In this document: positions 57,401 to 64,000 of the stretch, piece after piece
Layout of the letters: every line of letters starts with the position of its first letter
Position numbering within the stretch: position 1 is the first letter of the stretch
Assembly (NCBI GenBank): GCA_033675265.1
Contig: JAUJYZ010001561.1
Span: 1 to 64,000, forward strand
Origin: Actinostola sp. cb2023
Taxonomy: Eukaryota > Cnidaria > Anthozoa > Actiniaria > Actinostolidae
DNA: 64,000 nt
Direction of reading: 5' to 3'
Position numbers and translations under genes: made by a program
Notes under the pieces: model-generated
Told to the model about the DNA's origin: nothing
The model's input: only the letters and a program-made list of their open reading frames with translations
Database searches by the model: none

Positions 57401-60400
57401 ACGCAAACGACCTGCAGCAAGTTGTAGATGCCATCCATAACCTAGATATCACAGAATGGGTCAAGCAGCAACGCCCCAACTCTAAGTGGATCGTGGATGT
57501 CGTCACCAATGTCTGCTTTTACGTGTCCAAGATTCGTGGACATCCCATTGGTAGATCCGTACTCCTCCCACCCTTTATCTTGAACAACAGAGGTGTTTGT
57601 GCACTAGACTGTAGCGATCAATCTGGCCAGCCCTACCGTGATCAGTTGTGTTTCTTTCGTTGCCTTGCCCTCCACAACGGTTGTCATCTAAAAAACCTAG
57701 AAAGGGATACTAAACACTATTTTGAAAGGTTAGTTCTCATTAAAATAGTTGACATTACCCTGGAAGAATTGAGGCTTTCTTGAATTGGATTTTCAAGCTA
57801 GTATAAGGTGGAGATCAGGGAGAATGAATTTATTTTCACATTCATTTGTTTTCATTCATTTGTTGTTGTTTTTTATTTATTTACTTATTTTTTTTATTCA
57901 TTTATTTATTTTTAGTCATTTATTTATTTTTAGTCATTTATTTATTTTTGGTCATTTACTTATTCTTAGTCATTTATTTATTTTTAGTCATTTATTTATT
58001 TTTATTCCTTTATTTATTTTTAGTCATTTACTTATTTTTATTCATTTATTTATTTTTATTCATTTATGTATTTTTAGTCATTTATTTATTTGTATTCCTT
58101 TATTTATTTTTATTCCTTTACTTATTTTTATTCCTTTATTTAATTATATTAATTTACTTATTTTTATTCCTTGATTTATTTTTATTTATTTATTTTATTT
58201 ATATTTATTTTTATTCCTTTATTTATTTTTATTCGTTAATTTTTATTCATTCATTTATTTTTATTTATTTATTCATTTATCTATTTGTTTTTATTCCTTT
58301 ATTAATTTTTTTTTATTCATTTACATATTTTTATTCATTATTTGTTTATTTATATTCATTTACATATTTTTATTCATTTATTTATTTTTATTCATTTATA
58401 TATTTTTTATTCATTTACTTATTTTTATTCATTTATATATTTATTTATTTCTAATTTATTTATTTATTTGTATTCCTTTATTTATTTGTATTCCTTTATT
58501 TATTTGTATTCCTTTATTTATTTTTATTCGTTAATTTTTTTTTTATTCGTTAATTGTTTTTTATTCGTTAATTTTTATTCATTTTTTATTTTATTTTATT
58601 TATTCATTTATCTATTTATTTGTATTCCTTTATTTATTTGTATTCCTTTATTTATTTGTATTCCTTTAGTTATTTTTATTCCTTTACTTATTTTTATTCC
58701 TTTTATTTTTTTTATTCATTTATTTATTTTTATTCATTTACTTATTTTTATTCATTTATTTATTTATATTCATTCATTTATTTATTTATTTTTATTCATT
58801 TATTTCATAACGAGCTGCAGACCCACTTTATTTGTACGGAGCCTGCTGTGCGATAAACAATAGGCTGCGGTTTTGAAAAGTTAATCCCACTTGACTCATG
58901 GCGTTACACATGATGACATCGTATGTACAGATCTAATGTACTACGTACTAAGGATTATTCCATATTTGGAAGAAGTCTTCTTTTGGCGCTATATTCGTAC
59001 AACTTTTCGCGCTTTTATTATGGACTGATCGTCGGCTCGTCGCTATGATCGGTGCTGGAGCAGTTTCTGTTCCTCTTATTCAAGTGTTTGAGAATTCAAA
59101 GGTCTGGTAAGTTACTAATAGATTGTACTGATGTTGCAAGTCGTCAAGGTTCAAGGAAAATAAATTTTTTAATGAAGAAATACAATCATTCTGAGGTCTA
59201 GGATTTCACGTGATGGCAGCAGTTTCAATCAGTTAAAAAATATGATAGCAAAAAGAAGAAAGTGTTAGTCGCTGCCTTTAGATTGGTGTTAGGTTTGCTA
59301 AGACATCAAGAACGTTAACTATCGGTCATAAAGGATTTTGATATGACCAATGCTGTACATCAAATGAACAGAATTGACCTCACAGGTCAATATCGATATT
59401 TTTGAAGGTACTAGTATTTATGACAACTTGTAAGTATGACTTTTCTTTTTCCATGCATTGCCAAAATTCTCATGGCAATTTGAGCATGGAGAATTTTGAT
59501 CAAAATATTGGAATGGACGAAGCAGAGCGGCAGAGATACCCCCAATTCATGTTAATCATTGAACGTTTTCTCGTACAGTAAACCCCCAAAATCAAGTAAG
59601 ACTTTTCCTCGTGCTTTCCAGGTGTCTCGCCCGAAAGCAGCAGGATTACTAGGTGCTTCGCCCGTAGACCTGTGAAAAGTCTTTCTTTGATCATATGAAA
59701 TATTCCCTCGTGCTTTCCAGGTGTCTCGCCCGAAGGCAGCAGGATTACCAGGTGAATCGCCCGTCGTCCTGTGGAATATTTCATGTTCACTACCCTGTAC
59801 GGCCCAATGATGCCACGTCTCCCAAAAAAGCTTATCCTCAAATTTGCTTATGCTTGTCCATTCTCTGTCTGTTAGTTACACGGTAAAATGTATGGGACAG
59901 ATCGAACTAAGCAGATCCCCGATATAACTCGTGAACCCCGGTAAAACGAACACATTTACCCTAATAGCCAGCTATTGCTGGTTTTCATTAGACGTGACTT
60001 CCGGTCTCGTGAGGAATTTTCATCAGCTGAATTGCACCTTTTCAAAAGAATACTCTCTGGTTGATAGCACATGACGGACAGTGTTTGCCCGTCATTTGAA
60101 GCAAATAATGAGATTCAAGGAGTTTTAACAGCTGATTGAAAGCCAGCAATTGAATGTTTCTCAGATTAAAAATGAGATCATTTTGCCATTGAGTTTTGTC
60201 ACGCTACTACCGTTCATGTCTCGTACGCTACCATGACCGTGACCTACGTGTTGACATACATAGTACACAGCTATTTGTCTAGGGATTAATTCCTGCTGTG
60301 ATGATCCCACCCTGCGGTCGCTAATCTCCACTAAAGAATTCAAAGAAGCCTGCAAAAATTGTAAGCACGTACAAATATAGATGACCTGCAGCTCCTTATG

Positions 60401-63400
60401 ATTTTTTTTTTATTCATTTATTTATTTGTATTCATTTACCTGTTTTTATTCATTTATTATTTATTTATTCATTTATCTATTCATTTTTATTCATTTACTT
60501 ATTTTCATTCATTTCCATGCATTCATATATATTTTTTCCATTGTGCTTCAGGTATCTTCAAAGATTTCCTCAAGATGCCGAGATATTTCAAGGGATCAAA
60601 CTAGAAGAGCTCAGCGAACTTGAAAAACTATTTGAAGTGAATATTGGTGTGTACACCCTTGAGCCTTCTACTCCAGAAGATGATAGTGAATCAGATCGAT
60701 GATCTTCCCAAAATCGCTGCTCGCCTAGTACAACGTTCCCATCGCCACTACACCAGTACCCTCTACCTCAATCTGTACAAGTACCATTTCTCTTATATCA
60801 AAAGTCTGACCCGATATTCCAAGTCCTACCAGTGTTCCAAGTGTGGAAAGTACTGGAAGAATGGGTTTGGACTTAATCGCCACGAACTCAAGTGTGAACC
60901 CAAGACTCGACTGCGGTTTCCTGGGGCTGCATACGTTGTACCACCAACCATCTTCGAACAGCTGACAGACGAAGGCATCGAAATTCCCAACGAGTTACAC
61001 TACTTTAAGTACTTTGCCACGTTTGACTTCGAAAGTATGTTGGATAAGTCAGATCTACCTGAGAATACCGCCAAGTTGACATGGGTGAACAAGCACGTAC
61101 CATTAAGCTTCAGTGTCTGTTCCAATGTGCCTGGTTACAAAGAACCGAAGTGTTTCATAACAAATGGTAACTCTCATGATTTTATCAAAGAGTTCGTTGA
61201 CTATCTAGTCCAAGTAAGTCAAGAGAGCTATCGTTTGTTATTAAACGACTTTGAAGGAGTCTTCGCCGCCATCGACGAACAGATTGGAGAACAAGATAAC
61301 AGGCAAGAGATGGTAGAATTGTTGGTTGGGTTACAAGAAGAAAGTGAGCAAAACGAACGTGGTATTGATGTGATGATGAGTGATGATAATGAAGAAGAGG
61401 AAATAGAATCTGAAAACGATGAAGACCGAGCGTTTCTTGACGATGGGGAGGAAATAGAAGAAGATGGACCTGGGTTTTATCGAGCACTGAATAGAGACTT
61501 GGAGGCAATACAAGAAGAAAGATTAGAGGAAGAACTTCACGAAGAAACAGAAGAACAAGAGAAAAAGAAGCCTCATCCACTGGTCAAACTAAAGGTAAAC
61601 ATATATTTATTATTTAGTTCTGTTGTACAATTTTAGGTCATTTTGTTTCCCTTCTAATTTGTTTTAAATTCTAATTCTAATTTGTGTGTGTGTGTCGTAT
61701 CTTTTCAGTCTGTCTTTCTTTCTTTCTTTCATTCTTTCAGCATTCAATCGTTCAAGAGATAAATTACTACATCTCATTATTACTTCTTCCTTCTTTTTGT
61801 GTGTGTGTGTCATTTCTTTTCTTTCTTACTTTCTTTCTTTCATGCATTCATTCGTTCAAGAGATAAATTACTATATCTCATTATTACTTCTTTCTTGTTA
61901 AAGGAAAAGCTTGAGGTTTATTTAAAAGAACTCCCTGTGCTTGGCTTCAACAACGGACGGTATGATCTCAACATGGTCAAAGAATTCCTCCTCCCATACT
62001 TGGTCAAGAACGAAGCGGTCAAGTTCGCCATCAAAAGAAATAACAACAACATGTGTTTGACAACAGACCACCTCAAGTTCCTGGATATCACCAACTACTT
62101 GGCGCCAGGTTTCGATTACGACCAGTTCTTGAAGGCCTACGAATGTCAAGCAAGTAAAGGTTTTCTCCCGTACGAATGGCTTGATGACATTGAAAAACTC
62201 GACCATACAGAACTTCCCCCACATGCTGCCTTCTTCTCTACACTGAAAAACACCAACATAACGACTGACGAGTATGCCTACTGCCAACAAGTATGGAAAG
62301 AAAAGCAGATGGTGACCTTCCGCGACTTCCTGGTTTGGTATAACAACCTGGATGTGGAGCCCTTTGTGATAGCGGTGGAAAAAATGATGACCTTTTGGCG
62401 TGAGAGAAAGATTGATATGTTTAAAGATGGTGTGTCCGTACCGGGATTGACGATGAAATACCTCTTCTCTTCCCTTCCCCGTCACACCTATTTTGTCTTG
62501 TTCAACGAAAAGAACAAAGATTTGTACCACACCTTTAAAGACAACAACACTGGGGGTCCATCGATAATCTTCCATCGTTATCATGAAGCTGGCAAGACCA
62601 AGATCAGAGAAGTGGAAATGACTGCTAAAGGAGAGGAAGCAAGGGAATGTAAGAAAATCCTTGGCTATGATGCTAATGCTTTATATCTTTGGGCCATCAT
62701 GCAAGAGATGCCAACAGGGAGCTACACTAGAAGAAGAGTGGAAACAAACTTCAGACCTGAAAGTTCACGAAGAATGGCAGATGAATGGTTGGCATGGGAG
62801 GCGAACGAACGTGGAATCCACATTCGACATCAACTAAACAACACGGAGAAGAGAATTGGGGATCGAAGACTACCAGTGGATGGGTTTCACAGTGAAAGTC
62901 GTACTGTTTTTCAGTTTCATGGTAAGCTAATCTATTCATTCATTCTACAATACATATTCATTTATTCATTTATTCATTTATTCATTTATTCATTTATTCA
63001 TTTATTCATTTATTCATTTATTCATTTATTCATTTATTCATTTATTCATTTATTCATTTATTCATTTATTCATTTATTCATTTATTCATTTATTCATTTA
63101 TTCATTTATTCATTTATTCATTTATTCATTTATTCATTTATTCATTTATTCATTTATTCATTTATTCATTTATTCATTTATTCATTTATTCATTTATTCA
63201 TTTATTCATTTATTCATTTATTCATTCATCCATTCCTTCCTTCATTCCTTCATTCATTCCTTCATCTATTCATCCATCCATTTTTATTTTTTTATTTTTA
63301 TATTTCTCACTTTTTTTCTTGCTCTTTTAATTTTCTCACCGATAGGTTGCTATTGGCATGGTCACCAATGTGAGTTAACTCAAGGAAAAGAAATGAACGC

Positions 63401-64000
63401 CACAAGAAAGAAGCCCATGAGTGAACTGAGAGCGGAGACTGACGCCAACACGCAATACATTCGCAGCCAGGGTTACGAAGTGATTGAGATGAGAGAGTGC
63501 GAGTGGAAAATAATGAAGCAAACGAATCCTCTCCTTCGAAGCTTCCTGGACTCTAAACTCAGCCGTCCCTTAGATAGATGTTGGAGCCTCACCCAGGAGC
63601 AGATTCTCCAAGCGGTGATCAACAACACTATCTTTGGTGTGGTTGAGTGTGACATTAGAGTCCCAGAAGCCTTGAGGGAGAAATTCAGTGAGATGTGTCC
63701 CATCTTCAAGAACACAGAAATCAGCCGTGATGATATTGGAGAGTACATGCGGGAGTTTGCTGAGGAGAACGACATAATGCCGAGACCGCGTCGGAGTCTG
63801 ATTGGAAGTTTGAAAGGAGAGAAGATCTTGTTGGCCACACCCCTCCTAAAATGGTACCTGGAGCATGGTCTGGTTGTAACTAAAATCTATCAAGTCGTGG
63901 AATATACTCCCGAAACCTGCTTTGAATCCTTTGGAGAGGCGGTTTCCAATGCCCGAAGAGCCGGTGATGTTGACCCCAGCAAGGCTATCATAGCTGACAC
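54453..64000 (+). CDS. Zinc-finger / OTU-like / family B DNA polymerase gene of a mobile or virus-derived element (split, 3' incomplete, one frame break)
   Basis: Ten exons: 54453-54497, 54589-54696, 56072-56134, 56231-56296, 56395-56460, 56535-56859, 56996-57728, 60552-61594, 61904-62921 and 63346 to the window edge. In order: acidic N-terminus, three C2H2 fingers, an OTU-like region (DQLCFFRCLALH), a C2HC-type finger, exonuclease motifs (FDFES and NGRYDLN), an acidic insert, polymerase motif A (YDANALYLWA) and FHGCYWHGH. The last two belong to protein-primed-type family B polymerases of organellar plasmids, Polintons/Mavericks and related viruses. The conserved catalytic region after motif A continues past 64,000. 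A TGA at 60,700 puts exon 8 out of frame, so the copy may be inactive unless this is a sequencing or recoding effect. Nine introns are unusual for such an element and may mean nuclear adaptation. The role would be replication of the element's own DNA. Confidence 0.8.
54589..54696 (+). CDS. Polymerase gene exon 2
   Basis: Acceptor ATCTTTAG; reads FGDWTESELIEIDLATERAF and on to NKHQTVT, acidic. Donor ACG|GTTAGT, phase 0. Confidence 0.75.
54792..55199. repeat. MITE family 1, copy B (intron 2 of the polymerase gene)
   Basis: Inverted termini ATACACCTTATGCATAAA and TTTATGCATAGGGTGTAT. Reverse orientation to copy A at 5,747. The rest of the intron to 56,071 has no gene. Confidence 0.9.
56072..56134 (+). 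CDS. Polymerase gene exon 3
   Basis: Acceptor TGTGTAG, donor CTG|GTAAGT. 21 codons, CSDESIDSKMFDSWCSWEQK, Ser/Asp/Trp-rich. Confidence 0.7.
56231..56296 (+). CDS. Polymerase gene exon 4
   Basis: Acceptor TTTGTAG, donor CCA|GTGAGT. 22 codons, EAVSVPAELVESISDSEWAD, acidic, phase 0. Confidence 0.7.
56395..56460 (+). CDS. Polymerase gene exon 5
   Basis: Acceptor TTTTCAG, donor AGG|GTAGAT. 22 codons, IVDAPEEDVSDDQNGGRVSP. All of exons 1-5 keep phase 0. Confidence 0.7.
56535..56859 (+). CDS. Polymerase gene exon 6: three C2H2 zinc fingers
   Basis: Fingers at about residues 9-31 (CETCGKSF...HKKIH), 37-59 (CNICGKGF...HLKVH) and 68-91 (CGTCGEVF...HVKSAH) of the exon, then a basic KRKRPQNDRK tail that could be a nuclear localisation signal. 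Acceptor ACTAG, donor AAAG|GTAAG. Confidence 0.9.
56996..57728 (+). CDS. Polymerase gene exon 7: N-terminal conserved region with an OTU-like motif
   Basis: Begins EGGAPKKSKSTSKADE, then a well-packed domain (VREHWRGIRTR, NMSFGFVLRNTETGDLQYYH) and DQLCFFRCLALHNG near the end. D-x-x-C-F with a downstream H recalls OTU-type cysteine peptidase motifs; this is inference. Donor AAAG|GTTAGT, phase 2. Confidence 0.8.
57840..58806. repeat. ATTT/ATTC tetranucleotide array (intron 7)
   Basis: About 970 bp of TTTATTTATTTTTATTCATT-type repeats. Creates Phe/Tyr/Leu-rich frames that are not genes. Related short arrays occur at 60,411-60,530 and 62,935-63,290. Confidence 0.95.
59588..59790. repeat. Two tandem-arranged hairpin-capable copies (intron 7)
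   Basis: Both contain CGTGCTTTCCAGGTGTCTCG and CAGCAGGATTAC. Copy 1 is bracketed by GACTTTTC/GAAAAGTC, copy 2 by GAAATATTCC/GGAATATTTC, so the outer stems differ while the core is kept. Looks like a structured element. Confidence 0.7.
59971..60150. repeat. MITE family 5, copy B
   Basis: ATTGCTGGTTTTCATTAGAC at the left faces TTGAAAGCCAGCAAT at the right. Shares the core with 11,546-11,692. Confidence 0.8.
60552..61594 (+). CDS. Polymerase gene exon 8: zinc finger and exonuclease motif I, with a frame break
   Basis: Acceptor TGCTTCAG. Frame inherited from exon 7 reads GIKLEELSELEKLFEVNIGV and meets TGA at 60,700-60,702; from about 60,650 the +1 frame is open to the donor at 61,595. There a C2HC motif (CSKCGKYW...HELKC) precedes YFATFDFESML (Exo I, Asp/Glu near 61,025), followed by an acidic coiled-coil-like tail. 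No splice pair explains the break. Confidence 0.75.
61595..61903 (+). repeat. Intron 8 containing a direct duplication
   Basis: 61,684-61,795 and 61,800-61,897 are alike: GTGTGTGTGT, TTCTTTCTTTC, CGTTCAAGAGATAAATTACT and CTCATTATTACTTCTT in the same order. Confidence 0.85.
61904..62921 (+). CDS. Polymerase gene exon 9: exonuclease motifs II/III and polymerase motif A
   Basis: Acceptor TTGTTAAAG; reads LPVLGFNNGRYDLNMVKEFL (Exo II), LKFLDITNYLAPGFDYDQFL, and ILGYDANALYLWAIMQEMPT (motif A, Asp codon at 62,669). Donor CATG|GTAAGC, phase 1. Confidence 0.9.
62935..63290. repeat. TTCATTTA array (intron 9)
   Basis: About 40 near-perfect TTCATTTA octamers ending in TTCC-rich DNA. The open frame running through it is a shadow. 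Confidence 0.95.
63346..64000 (+). CDS. Polymerase gene exon 10 (runs off the window)
   Basis: Acceptor ACCGATAG; joined to exon 9 gives FHGCYWHGHQCELTQGKE, then NTQYIRSQGYEVIEMRECEW. These are conserved blocks of the viral/organellar family B polymerase. No stop before 64,000. Confidence 0.9.

Noticed and set aside
57785..58863. Phe/Leu/Ile/Tyr-rich frames resembling membrane proteins
   Set aside because: They translate the ATTT/ATTC tetranucleotide array inside an intron.
59588..59790. Hammerhead or twister ribozyme
   Set aside because: The hairpin cores lack the CUGAUGA/GAAA core of hammerheads, and no twister consensus could be fitted by eye.
59500..59841. - strand frame with two similar segments (ETPGKHE)
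   Set aside because: The similarity is due to the paired hairpin elements, not to a conserved protein.
62751..63373. Continuation of the polymerase frame through the TTCATTTA array
   Set aside because: A clear donor at 62,922 and acceptor at 63,345 restore FHGCYWHGH; the repeat translation is chance read-through.

Overview
The window is nuclear DNA from an animal, most likely an anthozoan cnidarian (coral or sea anemone). The evidence is spliced genes with GT/AG introns, AT-rich intergenic DNA packed with foldback elements and MITEs, and gene architectures typical of that group: TPR-ZU5/UPA-death, collagen-Ig-CCP-TLDc, and a DNA-polymerase-B mobile gene with zinc fingers. The assignment to Anthozoa is an inference; nothing here is a species marker.

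Layout. (1) About 0.69-31.4 kb, + strand: one split gene in eleven recognisable exons. It encodes TPR repeats, an acidic linker, a ZU5/UPA-like region, a death-like domain, six 11-residue repeats and a C-terminal membrane anchor. Its 5' end lies upstream of the window. Ten reading-frame junctions agree in phase. Intron 9 (12,248-29,764) is almost entirely a 69-bp minisatellite of about 253 copies, and the last copy supplies the splice acceptor of the death-domain exon. (2) 31.9-35.4 kb: intergenic DNA with an element of split-direct-repeat design (A1-B1-A2-B2), as in tyrosine-recombinase retrotransposons, but with no visible enzymes. (3) 35.45-36.46 kb, - strand: a single-exon class A GPCR. 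(4) 36.5-43.7 kb: no gene recognised; foldback elements, microsatellites and tandem repeats. (5) 43.7-53.3 kb, - strand: eight exons of a modular gene, read as collagen, Ig, Ig, Ig, CCP, CCP, TLDc, with every internal boundary in phase 1. Its 5' exons are not visible. (6) 54.34-64.0 kb, + strand: a TATA promoter and ten exons of a large gene with five small acidic exons, three C2H2 fingers, an OTU-like segment, another zinc-binding motif, a 3'-5' exonuclease and a family B DNA polymerase of the organellar/viral type. It runs off the window and has one frame break near 60.7 kb.

The first gene looks like an intracellular death-fold signalling adaptor tied to a membrane. The - strand modular gene looks like a secreted or matrix protein. 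The polymerase gene is probably a Polinton/Maverick-like or related element, or a domesticated descendant. Much of the intronic and intergenic space is small transposon debris. In two cases an intact sequence elsewhere in the window shows what the target looked like before insertion (6,919-7,379 and 50,236-50,442).

All exon limits were set by hand from splice consensus, phase and protein continuity, without transcripts or database searches.
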